DNA from: Psychrobacillus sp044762855
Lineage (GTDB): Bacteria > Bacillota > Bacilli > Bacillales_A > Planococcaceae
Reading direction: 5' to 3'
NCBI RefSeq assembly: GCF_044762855.1
Contig: NZ_JBIWFB010000002.1
Span: 310,001-374,000, forward strand
DNA length: 64,000 bases
Numbering within the stretch: the first letter of the stretch is position 1; every line of letters begins with the position of its first letter. Both the position numbers and the translations under genes were made by a program. The notes beneath the pieces were generated by a model that was not told the origin of the DNA, made no database searches, and saw only the letters and a list, made by a program, of their open reading frames with translations. Shown here one piece after another: positions 7,551 through 16,516 of this stretch.

Positions 7551-7587
7551 TCGTTAAAGAAAAAGCGCCGAATTGGAGTGTTTGTTT

Positions 7588-8109
7588 TTGTATTCATATT
7601 TTATACCAAGTGAATTTGTTAGAAGTATCTTTCATATTACACCTGAATTTTTAAAAGAAAAAGGTGTGAAAGCTGTTATAACAGATCTAGACAATACATT
7701 AGTAGAGTGGGATCGTCCTAATGCAACACCAAAGTTAATCGAGTGGTTTACTAACATGAAAGAAGCAGGTATTCAAGTGACGATTGTGTCGAATAACAAC
7801 GAGATGCGTGTTCAATCATTTGCAGATCCGCTTGATATTCCTTTCATATCAAATGCACGAAAACCGTTAGGAAAAGCTTTCAAACAAGCAGTGAAGAAAA
7901 TGAATGTAGATCGTGATGAAGTGGTTGTCATCGGAGACCAACTTTTAACAGATGTGTTCGGTGGAAATCGCCAAAAACTTCATACGATTTTAGTCATTCC
8001 CGTTGCAAATTCAGATGGATTTGTAACGAAATTTAATCGTATTGTGGAACGAAGAATTTTTAGTTATCTTGATAAAAAAGGTCAAGTAACATGGGAGGAA
8101 GAAGTGTGA
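7588..8109 (+). CDS. yqeG: YqeG-family HAD-type phosphatase
   Basis: This is a HAD superfamily protein of class IIIA. Motif I is DLDNTLVEWD, motif II the VSNNNE segment, and motif III/IV the stretch from KPLGKAFKQA to VIGDQLLTDVFGGN. TTG at 7588 is the best start: TTGGAGTG lies 9 nt upstream and the N-terminus YSYFIPSEFVRSIFHIT then matches the family length. An in-frame TTG at 7573 overlaps the ribosome binding site and is less likely. The stop overlaps the start of yqeH (GTGTGA). The physiological substrate is not established. Confidence 0.88.
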   Translation: MYSYFIPSEFVRSIFHITPEFLKEKGVKAVITDLDNTLVEWDRPNATPKLIEWFTNMKEAGIQVTIVSNNNEMRVQSFADPLDIPFISNARKPLGKAFKQAVKKMNVDRDEVVVIGDQLLTDVFGGNRQKLHTILVIPVANSDGFVTKFNRIVERRIFSYLDKKGQVTWEEEV

Positions 8110-9209
8110 CAGAAGCACCAAAATGTATCGGTTGCGGTACTATTATTCAAACAGAAAAAGTAGGAGAGCCGGGGTATGCCCCTGCATCTTCGTTAGAAAA
8201 AGAAGTTATCATTTGTCAGCGTTGTTTCCGTTTAAAAAATTATAATGAATTACAACCAGTGTCGTTAACAGATGATGATTTTTTACGAATATTAAATGGT
8301 TTAGGAACACAAAAAGGGTTAATCGTTAAGATAGTCGATATTTTTGATTTTAACGGTAGCTGGCTTCCTGGATTGCATCGTTTCGTAGGCAATAATCCGA
8401 TTTTATTAATTGCTAATAAAGCAGACTTATTACCAAAATCGGTGAAGAAAAACAAAGTAATTAATTGGATGAAACAAGAAGCGAAGAAATTAGGCTTATC
8501 TCCGATTGATGTATTATTTGTAAGTGCCCATAAAGGAACAGGTATGAGTGAAGCAATGGAAGCAATTGAGCATTATCGCAAAGGCGAAAATGTATATGTT
8601 GTTGGCTGTACAAATGTTGGAAAGTCTACTTTTATCAATCGTATTATTAAACAAGCGACAGGAGAAGATGCGGTTATCACAACATCTCATTTCCCTGGAA
8701 CGACACTGGATATGATTGAAATTCCATTGGACGATGAAAAGGCTTTGTATGATACACCTGGTATTATTAATCATCATCAAATGGCGCATTATTTGGATCC
8801 AACTGAGCTTAAATTTATCACACCGAAAAAAGAAATTAAGCCGAAAGTTTTCCAATTGAACAGCGAGCAAACTTTATTTTTAGGTGGCTTATCTCGTTTC
8901 GATTTTATCAAAGGAGATCGTTCGGCATTTACTTGTCATATCGCAAATGATATTCCGATTCACCGAACAAAGCTTGAAAATGCGGACAACTTATATAAAG
9001 AACATAAAGGGAAACTATTAGCGCCGCCATCGGAGCAGTTTGCGGAATTATTACCACCTTTAGTGCGTCATGAATTTAAGATCAAAGATGGAAAAACGGA
9101 TATTGTGTTTTCAGGATTAGGCTGGATTACTGTACAGCAAGGTGGCGTAGTTGTCGCTGCGCATGCACCAGCAGGCGTAGAAATATCTATTCGACCATCG
9201 CTTATATAG
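8106..9209 (+). CDS. yqeH: Ribosome-assembly GTPase YqeH (circularly permuted)
   Basis: The protein has an N-terminal zinc-binding segment (CIGCG and CQRC) followed by GTPase motifs in permuted order: NKADLLP (G4), SAHKG (G5), GCTNVGKST (G1), FPGTTLD (G2), DTPGI (G3). This permutation is diagnostic of YqeH, which is needed for 30S subunit assembly. GTG at 8106 is preferred over ATG 8091 because the site GGGAGGAAG lies between them and family members begin a few residues before the first Cys. It overlaps yqeG by four bases. Confidence 0.94.
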   Translation: MTEAPKCIGCGTIIQTEKVGEPGYAPASSLEKEVIICQRCFRLKNYNELQPVSLTDDDFLRILNGLGTQKGLIVKIVDIFDFNGSWLPGLHRFVGNNPILLIANKADLLPKSVKKNKVINWMKQEAKKLGLSPIDVLFVSAHKGTGMSEAMEAIEHYRKGENVYVVGCTNVGKSTFINRIIKQATGEDAVITTSHFPGTTLDMIEIPLDDEKALYDTPGIINHHQMAHYLDPTELKFITPKKEIKPKVFQLNSEQTLFLGGLSRFDFIKGDRSAFTCHIANDIPIHRTKLENADNLYKEHKGKLLAPPSEQFAELLPPLVRHEFKIKDGKTDIVFSGLGWITVQQGGVVVAAHAPAGVEISIRPSLI

Positions 9210-9222
9210 GAGGTTGTTTGAG

Positions 9223-10053
9223 TTGAAAAAATGGTTTGCTGTAATAGGAAATCCAATCAATCATTCGCTTTCTCCGGTTATGCATGATACATGGCTTGCA
9301 GAGCAACATATAAATGCTAGTTATATTCCTGTTCACGTGGAAGAAGATAAGCTTTGTGATGCCGTACAATCATTAAAATTATTAGGTTGTAGTGGTTGGA
9401 ATGTAACCGTACCTTATAAAGAAGCGATTATTCCTTATTTAGATGAAGTAGACCAATCAGCAAAGGGAATCGGTGCTGTTAATACAGTTGTAAAAACAGA
9501 AGACGGTCGGTTTGTTGGATATAATACAGATGGTCTAGGATTTATTGAATCACTTGGAGCGATTAGTCAAACAAATCGTATTCTTCTATTAGGAGCTGGT
9601 GGTGCATCAAGAGGTATTGCTCATGCATTTAAACAATTAGGCTTTTCGCAAATTGCTATTGCAAATCGGACATATGCCAATGCAGAGCGACTAGTAGAAG
9701 AATTACAACTAGGACAAGCAATCACATTAGAAGAGGCTCAAAGTACGCTAGGACAATTTGATATCATTGTCCAAACAACCCCACAAGGGATGAAAAATAA
9801 CTCGGCTGCGCTACCGATTCAGCTTCATCAAATAAAAGAACATGCAATTGTTGCGGATATTGTATATAATCCTTTAGTTACCCCTTTTTTAGAGGAAGCG
9901 AAAAAATACAATGTCCGCACAGTAAATGGATTAGGAATGCTCGTACACCAAGGGGCAATCGCCTTTACGTATTGGAATGGAGTTAAACCAAATACGGAAC
10001 AAATGGTGGAACGTTTAACCGAGCAATTAGGAGGAAATTATGTTAACAGGTAA
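9223..10053 (+). CDS. aroE: Shikimate dehydrogenase (NADP+)
   Basis: The protein reduces 3-dehydroshikimate in aromatic amino acid synthesis. It has the substrate site NHSLSP, the catalytic Lys in NVTVPYKE, the Asp of YNTDGLGF, the dinucleotide motif GAGGASRG and the C-terminal GLGMLVHQGA. TTG at 9223 is the chosen start because AGGAGG (9208-9213) is nine bases upstream and MKKWFAVIGNPI aligns with the family; TTG 9214 abuts the site. It overlaps the next gene by 14 bp within the yqe operon. Confidence 0.95.
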   Translation: MKKWFAVIGNPINHSLSPVMHDTWLAEQHINASYIPVHVEEDKLCDAVQSLKLLGCSGWNVTVPYKEAIIPYLDEVDQSAKGIGAVNTVVKTEDGRFVGYNTDGLGFIESLGAISQTNRILLLGAGGASRGIAHAFKQLGFSQIAIANRTYANAERLVEELQLGQAITLEEAQSTLGQFDIIVQTTPQGMKNNSAALPIQLHQIKEHAIVADIVYNPLVTPFLEEAKKYNVRTVNGLGMLVHQGAIAFTYWNGVKPNTEQMVERLTEQLGGNYVNR

Positions 10054-10345
10054 ACAAAAAAGATTTTTACGTAGTCAGGCGCATCACTTATCACCAATTT
10101 TTCAAGTTGGTAAAGGTGGAGTAAACGATGCGATGATTAAACAAATTGGCGAAGCATTAGAAGTCCGTGAATTGATCAAAATTAGTATTTTACAAAACTG
10201 TGAAGACGAGAAGCATGAAGTGGCAGAAGCACTTGCAAAAGGAACACGCTCTGATCTTGTTCAACTGATCGGTTTAACAGTTGTATTATATAAACCATCG
10301 AAAAATAATAAACGAATCGAGCTTCCAAGAGAGCGTCGTGCATGA
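10040..10345 (+). CDS. yhbY: CRM-domain RNA-binding protein YhbY (YqeI)
   Basis: The 101-residue protein is a single CRM domain. The KQKRFLRSQAHHLSPIFQVGKGG stretch contains the conserved GKGG loop, and a later stretch reads ELIKISILQNC. YhbY associates with pre-50S particles in E. coli. It overlaps aroE by 14 bp and nadD by 4 bp, so translation is probably coupled. Confidence 0.93.
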   Translation: MLTGKQKRFLRSQAHHLSPIFQVGKGGVNDAMIKQIGEALEVRELIKISILQNCEDEKHEVAEALAKGTRSDLVQLIGLTVVLYKPSKNNKRIELPRERRA

Positions 10346-10914
10346 GGAAAAAAGTAGGGATCTTAGGTGGTACATTTAATCCACCTCATATTGGTCATTT
10401 GATCATTGCCAATGAAGTATTGAACGCACTACGTCTAGATGAAGTGCGTTTCATGCCAAATGCAACCCCTCCTCATAAACAAAAGGACGAGCAAGTAACG
10501 ACAGAGCAACGATTAAAGATGACACAGCTTGCCATCCGTGGAATTCCGAATATGGCAGTAGAAACGATTGAATTAGAACGTGGTGGTACTTCTTATACGT
10601 TTGACACAATCGAAATGTTACAAAGTCGAGAGCCAAATACAGATTTTTACTTCATTATCGGTGGCGATCAAGTGGAGTATTTACCCAAATGGCATCGCAT
10701 TGATGAACTCGTTCAAAAAGTACAATTTGTAGGGGTTCCGAGACCAAATACTACTTTGGATACAGCATATTCTATTAGTACAATTGCGATCCCTCAAATT
10801 GAGTTGTCTTCCACACTTCTACGTAATCGTTTGATGAATGGAGTAACAACGAAGTTTCTTATTCCAGATAGAGTGAATGATTTCATCCAAAAGGAGAAAT
10901 TGTATGAAGTTTGA
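10342..10914 (+). CDS. nadD: Nicotinate-mononucleotide adenylyltransferase
   Basis: The enzyme adenylates nicotinate mononucleotide in NAD synthesis. It has the nucleotidyltransferase signature GGTFNPPHIGHL at the N-terminus and, toward the end, SSTLLRNRL corresponding to the ISxTxxR motif. The length of 190 residues is typical. It overlaps yhbY by 4 bp and yqeK by 11 bp. Confidence 0.95.
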   Translation: MRKKVGILGGTFNPPHIGHLIIANEVLNALRLDEVRFMPNATPPHKQKDEQVTTEQRLKMTQLAIRGIPNMAVETIELERGGTSYTFDTIEMLQSREPNTDFYFIIGGDQVEYLPKWHRIDELVQKVQFVGVPRPNTTLDTAYSISTIAIPQIELSSTLLRNRLMNGVTTKFLIPDRVNDFIQKEKLYEV

Positions 10915-11479
10915 ACATGTATTAGTGCAGATGAAGGATAGAATGCCGGAAAAACGCTATATTCACACAAAAGGTGTAGCAATGACAGCGGTACATCTTG
11001 CCAAAAAATACGGAGAAGATATAGATAAAGCAGAGCTTGCCGGTATTTTACATGATAGTGTGAAATATGCAGAGAAGGAATGGTTAAGAGAAAAAATCAT
11101 TTCGGAAAAGATGGATCCTAATCTTTTACAATACCACCATGAACTTTGGCATGCACCTGTTGGAAGTTATGTAGCTGAACATGAATTTCAAATACATGAT
11201 GAAGATATATTAAATGCGATTAAATACCATACAACTGGTCGAGCAGGTATGTCGCCATTAGAAAAAATTATTTACATCTCCGATATGATCGAACCTAGCC
11301 GTAATTACCCTGGAGTGGAGCTTCTAAGGGAAAAAGCAGAAATAGATTTAGAAGATGCAATGGTAAGCTGTATGGTGCATAGTATGACCTTTTTGATCGA
11401 TAAAAAACAACCGGTATTTCCGGATTCATTTCATTGTTACAATGATTTGATACAAAAGAAAGGAAAAGTGAACGAATGA
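10904..11479 (+). CDS. yqeK: HD-domain bis(5'-nucleosyl)-tetraphosphatase YqeK
   Basis: The metal-binding HD residues are seen in LAGILHDSVKY, with further His in HHELWHAPVG and the Asp in YISDMIEPSR. Members of this family cleave diadenosine tetraphosphate symmetrically. ATG at 10904 follows AAGGAG with 7-nt spacing and overlaps the end of nadD; an upstream in-frame ATG at 10877 has no site and would add nine residues without homology. Confidence 0.93.
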   Translation: MKFEHVLVQMKDRMPEKRYIHTKGVAMTAVHLAKKYGEDIDKAELAGILHDSVKYAEKEWLREKIISEKMDPNLLQYHHELWHAPVGSYVAEHEFQIHDEDILNAIKYHTTGRAGMSPLEKIIYISDMIEPSRNYPGVELLREKAEIDLEDAMVSCMVHSMTFLIDKKQPVFPDSFHCYNDLIQKKGKVNE

Positions 11480-11829
11480 CAACGACAAAATCATTAGTAG
11501 AAGTAGCTTATAAAGCAGCAGACGATAAAAGAGCAGAGGATATCGTCGTATTAAATATGCAAGGGGTATCATTACTTGCGGATTACTTTTTAATCTGTCA
11601 TGCAAACTCAGACCGTCAAGTACAAGCGATTGCAAAAGAACTAGAGGAACAAGCAACAATCGCTGGTTTCAATGTGAAACGTCTAGAAGGATTCGATGAA
11701 GCAAGATGGATCCTAGTAGATATGGGCGATGTAGTAGCACATGTATTCCATAAAGATGAACGTGCTTACTACAACTTAGAACGTCTTTGGGGAGATGCAC
11801 CAATGATTGAAGTAGGGCAAGATGCATAA
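11476..11829 (+). CDS. rsfS: Ribosome silencing factor RsfS
   Basis: The 117-residue protein has the conserved stretches ADYFLICHANSDRQVQAIA, EGFDEARWILVDMGDVVAH and FHKDERAYYNLERLWGDA. RsfS binds uL14 and blocks joining of ribosomal subunits in stationary phase. It overlaps yqeK by 4 bp and shares one base with the next start. Confidence 0.96.
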   Translation: MTTTKSLVEVAYKAADDKRAEDIVVLNMQGVSLLADYFLICHANSDRQVQAIAKELEEQATIAGFNVKRLEGFDEARWILVDMGDVVAHVFHKDERAYYNLERLWGDAPMIEVGQDA

Positions 11830-12566
11830 TGGCAATGTACGACCGATTTGCCTTTATTTATGATTCACTCATGTCCGATATAGCCTATGATAAATATGCA
11901 AAATGGGTGCAGGCATCTGCACCCGTATCTAGCGGAAAACGTTTAGTCGATATAGGTTGTGGCACGGGTGTCTTAAGTGTGCAATTTGCGAAAGCTGGCT
12001 ATGATGTAATCGGTGTAGATTTATCGGAATCGATGTTAACGATTGCGCAAAGTCGTAGTTTAGAACAAGGTGTGGATATTTCTTTCATATGTCAATCGAT
12101 GTCTGAATTAGATGGTTTAGACGAGATAGATGTAGCGGTTATTGCAATTGATTCGATCAATTATTTGGAAACCTTTGAAGAAGTGAAACAAACATTGAAA
12201 CTAGTTTTTGAGTCATTAACACCGAATGGTCAATTATTTTTCGATGTTCACTCCCTTTATAAAATGGATGTTATATATCCAGATGGGCCGTTTACATATG
12301 AAGATGAGCAAGTAGCTTATATATGGCATACGGAAGTAGGGGAAGAAGCACATTCGATCTATCATGATATAACCTTTTTTGTTCAAGATGAATCGGGCTA
12401 TTATGAACGATTTGAAGAATCACATTATCAACGGACATATCCATTAGAATCATTCACGGATTTGTTAAAACAAGTTGGATTTTCAAATATCTATGTCTCT
12501 ACCACTGTTTTTGATGAACAAGATGAAGAAGAAATCGAACGGTATTTTATACATGCTACAAAATAG
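11829..12566 (+). CDS. yqeM: Class I SAM-dependent methyltransferase YqeM
   Basis: The 245-residue protein has motif I LVDIGCGTGVLSVQF, then an acidic loop VIGVDLSESML and a motif near FFDVHSLYKMD. It is the last gene of the yqeG operon and is followed by a terminator. The substrate is unknown. In many relatives comER stands divergently next to comEA downstream; here only 71 bp separate yqeM from comEA and comER is absent. Confidence 0.88.
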   Translation: MAMYDRFAFIYDSLMSDIAYDKYAKWVQASAPVSSGKRLVDIGCGTGVLSVQFAKAGYDVIGVDLSESMLTIAQSRSLEQGVDISFICQSMSELDGLDEIDVAVIAIDSINYLETFEEVKQTLKLVFESLTPNGQLFFDVHSLYKMDVIYPDGPFTYEDEQVAYIWHTEVGEEAHSIYHDITFFVQDESGYYERFEESHYQRTYPLESFTDLLKQVGFSNIYVSTTVFDEQDEEEIERYFIHATK

Positions 12567-12578
12567 TTCTTTCCAAAG

Positions 12579-12630
12579 AGAGGTAAATTTAGTATAGTTT
12601 TTATAACTCCATATAATTTACCTCTTTTTG
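12579..12630 (+). terminator. Terminator after yqeM
   Basis: AGAGGTAAATT (12579-12589) and AATTTACCTCT (12615-12625) form a perfect 11-bp stem followed by T-rich sequence. It separates the yqe operon from the comE genes. Confidence 0.8.
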
Positions 12631-12637
12631 CGAGAGG

Positions 12638-13267
12638 ATGATATTTCTGTTTCGTTTATTAGTTCAGAAATACAAGAAAAAGCTGTTGCTCCCAACAACA
12701 GTAATCACAATCATATTATTTTTTGTTATACAATCCCAATTCAAATCAGCACCTCCCACAGCTGATGTTGTACAACCTATCCCTTTTGAAAATCCCTTAC
12801 TAGAACAAGAAGAACTAACTGAATATGTTGAAGATATGGCTATTTTTATCGAAGTCAAAGGCGCAGTAAAGAGTCCCGGAGTTTATGAACTAAAGGATGG
12901 CGATCGTGTATTAAATGCGATCGAACAAGCTGGAGGTTATTTAGTTACAGCCAATAGTAAAGATATTAACCATGCGCAACGAGTAGTAGATGAAATGGTT
13001 ATTTACATTCCCCTTGAAGGAGAGGAAACGGAAGAAATAGAAACAATTGTAGCAGCGAAGGACGAAAATGCCAATTTAGTAAATATCAATAAAGCAGATG
13101 CCTCGATGCTCACTACATTACCAGGAATCGGACTGGCAAAAGCAGAAGCGATCCTTGCGTATAGAGAAGGAAACGGCAATTTTAAAGAAAAACAAGATTT
13201 AATGAATGTGACAGGAATAGGTCAGAAAACATTTGAAAAATTAGAACCACTAATAACTGTGAAGTAA
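12638..13267 (+). CDS. comEA: Competence DNA receptor ComEA
   Basis: The 209-residue protein has an N-terminal membrane anchor (about residues 15-32), an SLBB/soluble-ligand domain (IEVKGAVKSPGVYELKDGDR) and two C-terminal helix-hairpin-helix motifs (LVNINKADASMLTTLPGIG and MNVTGIGQKTFEKL) that bind incoming double-stranded DNA. The ATG directly abuts GAGAGG, so the true start could be slightly downstream. First gene of the comEA-comEB-comEC group. Confidence 0.93.
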   Translation: MIFLFRLLVQKYKKKLLLPTTVITIILFFVIQSQFKSAPPTADVVQPIPFENPLLEQEELTEYVEDMAIFIEVKGAVKSPGVYELKDGDRVLNAIEQAGGYLVTANSKDINHAQRVVDEMVIYIPLEGEETEEIETIVAAKDENANLVNINKADASMLTTLPGIGLAKAEAILAYREGNGNFKEKQDLMNVTGIGQKTFEKLEPLITVK

Positions 13268-13331
13268 TATTGACTGTTCAACCTAAAAACTACTACACTA
13301 GAAGAAGTTTATATTACTTGGAGGTAGTTAT

Positions 13332-13895
13332 ATGGAGCGTATTACATGGGACCAATTTTTCATGGCACAAAGCCATTTACTTGCATTAAGAAGCACTTGT
13401 ACAAGGTTAGCAGTAGGTGCAACAATCGTTCGAGATCGACGAATTATGGCAGGGGGCTATAATGGCTCTATTTCAGGTGGAGATCATTGTATCGATCATG
13501 GCTGTTACGTAGTAGATAATCATTGCGTGCGTACCATTCACGCAGAAATGAATGCATTATTACAATGTGCAAAATATGGTGTTTCGGTAAGTGGAGCAGA
13601 TTTATATGTGACTCATTTCCCTTGTTTACCATGCACAAAATCGATTATTCAAGCAGGAATTGCTCGCCTTTACTATGCACAAGATTATAAAAACAATGAG
13701 TATGCAATTGAATTGCTAAAACAAGCGGGCGTAGAAGTGATTCAAGTCCCATTTGACGAGCGTAAAATCGACTTTTTAAGTGATGAAAAAGTTGCACTTT
13801 ATATGGAATTGTTAACGAAGTTACGAGAGAAAGGAGCAAGTATCGAAGAATTGGCGCCATATGAAACGAAGGTGGCAGAATTATTCGGCGTATAA
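13332..13895 (+). CDS. comEB: ComEB / dCMP deaminase family protein
   Basis: The 187-residue deaminase has the zinc site TIHAEMNAL and FPCLPCTKSI. dCMP deaminase activity is expected for the family. Its part in transformation is minor or absent in B. subtilis although it lies in the com operon. The start follows GGAGG. The stop lies inside the reading frame that leads into comEC. Confidence 0.94.
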   Translation: MERITWDQFFMAQSHLLALRSTCTRLAVGATIVRDRRIMAGGYNGSISGGDHCIDHGCYVVDNHCVRTIHAEMNALLQCAKYGVSVSGADLYVTHFPCLPCTKSIIQAGIARLYYAQDYKNNEYAIELLKQAGVEVIQVPFDERKIDFLSDEKVALYMELLTKLREKGASIEELAPYETKVAELFGV

Positions 13896-13963
13896 CCATC
13901 CAAGGAAATCTTATTTATATAGCTTTCTCTGTTGTTATTGCTACGATTAGTGCTTTTGAATCT

Positions 13964-16180
13964 GTGAAACTATTACTGTTATTTGTCATCCTATTTTGTT
14001 GGCTAATGTACAAGCAAAAGCATTTTCTTTTTATCGTCGGAACAATTATCTTTGGTATTGTTTCTTATTTCTATGTGCAAACAGTTATGCCGATACAAGC
14101 AAATGAAATTCAAGTAAAGGAAATAACTTGGACCGATATTTACCGGATAAATGGGCAATATATACGTGGTTTTGCTATTTCAGAAGATGGTGAAAAATGG
14201 TATGTGCAACTTAAAATACGTACCGATAATGAAAAATATATACTTACGCAAACATCTGTTGCAGGTATGGTATTTCGTGTAGATGCCAAAGAAGTAGAGA
14301 AACGGCCAGTTTCTCATGCCTATGCTTTTGACATGAATTCCTATATAAAAAGTAACGGAGCTGTCGGCCAGATGGCAGTGGAAACATATCAAATCACACA
14401 TCAAAAAAAGAATTTTATTACGTATATGGCAGAAAAGAGATTCTCGATGAAGCAGCATATACAAACTACGTTTCCAATGTCTTTACAAGCGGAAGCAGAA
14501 GCACTTTTAATCGGCAGTAGAGAGCAGATGCCTTCTGATATGCAAGATGCTTATCAAACACTAGGAATTACGCATTTATTTGCAATTTCAGGTCTTCATG
14601 TAGCTTTACTCGCATTGCTTGTATATGAATCGATGATACGAATCGGCATTCGAAGAGAAACGGCAAATTTAGTTTTAATAATTGCTCTTCCGCTTTATGC
14701 ATTTATTGCTGGAGGAGCTCCATCTGTATGGAGATCTGTTTCCGTAACTGAGATGGTCTTACTAAGTTTATTGTTTCGAAAAAAACTCGTAATCGATGAT
14801 GCATTTTCCTTAAGTATAATTGGTTTTGTGTTACTGACACCATGGGTTCTTTTTCAAATTGGTTTTCAATTATCGTATTTAGCCGCATTTTCGCTTATTT
14901 ATTCGTCTATATTACTAAAAAAGAGTTCTTCATATATGATGCAATCTTTTGTTATTACAGCGTTGTGTCAATTAATTGTTTATCCGATTCTTCTATATCA
15001 ATTTTATGAAATTTCCATTTCCTCATTTCTTGCAAATTTAGTTTTTGTTCCGCTGTTTTCTTTTATCATTTTACCTATAAACCTCTTTTTCTTATTACTT
15101 ACCATTCTTTCTACTACGATTAGTCAAATTCTTTTCCAATTATATGAACCGCTACGAAGTTTATTGAGCGACTTTATCCTTTACTTAGGCGGACTACCTT
15201 TTCAAATGTGGAATCCCATGCAACCATCTTTATTGCTTGTCTTTATTGCTTATATAACGGTTATATTCTTTTTTATCTCGTTTGAACGACAGAAGTGGCT
15301 GATTTTAAGTGTCTTCCTTCTTTTATTGCCAATTTGTGCTATGCATGTTAGACCATATTTAGATTCATCGACGAAAATAACGTTTTTAAATGTTGGACAA
15401 GGAGATTGCATCGTGATTGAAATGCCTTATCGAAAAGAGGTAATTATGATTGATACAGGCGGGTTATTACGTTTTGAACAGGATGCTTGGAAAATGGGAA
15501 ATGAAGTTTATGAAGTGGGAAGACAAATTGTTGTACCGTTTTTAAAAGGAAAAGGAATAACGAAAATAGACACTCTAGTTATTACCCATGCAGATGCAGA
15601 TCATATGGAAGGTGCAGAGGAGATTCTACAGGAAATGCGCGTAGGTGAAATTCATATTACACCAGGATCTACTCATAAAGACGGCATGCAAGATTTGATG
15701 GAAGAAGTAAGGGAACAACAAATTCCTTTGATTGAAAAAGGAGCGGGAGAGCAAATAGATTCAAGTTATTTTCAGTTTCAATATATCTATCCGATGGATT
15801 CTATTTATGAAGGGAATAATGATTCACTTGTCTTATCTATGCAAAATCATTATTTTCATGGATTATTTATGGGGGATTTAGAAAAAGAAGGAGAGTTAGA
15901 ATTAGTAAGTAGGTACAAAAGAACTTTGAAAGATATTGCGTTATTGAAAATAGGGCACCATGGAAGTAAAACTTCTAGTGAACAATCTTTTTTAGCCTTA
16001 ACCAATCCGGACTTGGCTATCATAACTGCTGGGTTTAGGAATAGATTTGGCCATCCGCACCCTGATGTGGTAGAACGTTTAGACGCGCTGCAAATACCTT
16101 TTCTACAAACAGGCAGAGATGGCACAATTGAAGTGGAAATAACGAAAACAGGAGATATATTCGTGACAACTCCTAAATAA
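13964..16180 (+). CDS. comEC: DNA internalization competence protein ComEC/Rec2
   Basis: The protein forms the membrane channel for single-stranded DNA uptake. It has an N-terminal domain with membrane spans, the competence domain (ITHLFAISGLHVALL, GGAPSVWRSV) with many membrane helices, and a C-terminal metallo-beta-lactamase domain (LNVGQGDCIVIE, THADADHMEG, KIGHHGSKTSS). GTG 13964 is the only canonical start but has no ribosome binding site, and the frame stays open upstream to 13865 with a membrane-like sequence. AAGGA at 13902 sits six bases before an in-frame ATT at 13913, so about 17 residues may be missing from this call. Confidence 0.93.
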   Translation: MKLLLLFVILFCWLMYKQKHFLFIVGTIIFGIVSYFYVQTVMPIQANEIQVKEITWTDIYRINGQYIRGFAISEDGEKWYVQLKIRTDNEKYILTQTSVAGMVFRVDAKEVEKRPVSHAYAFDMNSYIKSNGAVGQMAVETYQITHQKKNFITYMAEKRFSMKQHIQTTFPMSLQAEAEALLIGSREQMPSDMQDAYQTLGITHLFAISGLHVALLALLVYESMIRIGIRRETANLVLIIALPLYAFIAGGAPSVWRSVSVTEMVLLSLLFRKKLVIDDAFSLSIIGFVLLTPWVLFQIGFQLSYLAAFSLIYSSILLKKSSSYMMQSFVITALCQLIVYPILLYQFYEISISSFLANLVFVPLFSFIILPINLFFLLLTILSTTISQILFQLYEPLRSLLSDFILYLGGLPFQMWNPMQPSLLLVFIAYITVIFFFISFERQKWLILSVFLLLLPICAMHVRPYLDSSTKITFLNVGQGDCIVIEMPYRKEVIMIDTGGLLRFEQDAWKMGNEVYEVGRQIVVPFLKGKGITKIDTLVITHADADHMEGAEEILQEMRVGEIHITPGSTHKDGMQDLMEEVREQQIPLIEKGAGEQIDSSYFQFQYIYPMDSIYEGNNDSLVLSMQNHYFHGLFMGDLEKEGELELVSRYKRTLKDIALLKIGHHGSKTSSEQSFLALTNPDLAIITAGFRNRFGHPHPDVVERLDALQIPFLQTGRDGTIEVEITKTGDIFVTTPK

Positions 16181-16185
16181 CTAAA

Positions 16186-16220
16186 AAAAGATTTTGCCTA
16201 GTATAGACAAAATCCTTTTC
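16186..16220. terminator. Terminator between comEC and yqzM (convergent)
   Basis: GATTTTG (16190-16196) pairs with CAAAATC (16208-16214). It is flanked by A-runs on the left and T-runs on the right, so it can work in both directions between comEC and the opposite-strand yqzM. Confidence 0.7.
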
Positions 16221-16226
16221 TAGTGA

Positions 16227-16361
16227 TTATCGAGAAACAAACTCAACAATTACTGCAATAGCGAACATAATGGTAAAAAATCCAAAGGAGACTACAAAAC
16301 CTACGCCTGAGTCGATTGCGTCGTTACGCTTCGACTGTACATTTTGTTCAAATTCATTCAT
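16227..16361 (-). CDS. yqzM: YqzM family small membrane protein
   Basis: A 44-codon frame on the minus strand starts at ATG 16361 behind AGGAGGGG. The peptide starts MNEFEQNVQSKRND, then has a hydrophobic span (GFVVSFGFFTIMFAIAVIV) and ends in EFVSR. Sequence and position between comEC and holA match the YqzM family of Bacillales. The function is unknown. Confidence 0.85.
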   Translation of the reverse strand: MNEFEQNVQSKRNDAIDSGVGFVVSFGFFTIMFAIAVIVEFVSR

Positions 16362-16516
16362 TACTACCCCTCCTATTTCCACCTAATTATATAGGATAGG
16401 CTATTAAAAATCTACATGGAATGTTTCTTTTCTCCTTACCTTCCGACAATGTCACAAATTATTCACCATTTTTAAGTTATAATAAAGGCAAACCAATAGC
16501 AGTAAGGAGATCTAAG

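Noticed and set aside
16421..16516. N-terminal extension of HolA from ATG 16421
   Set aside because: No ribosome binding site there; ATG 16517 has AGGAG and matches the family N-terminus.
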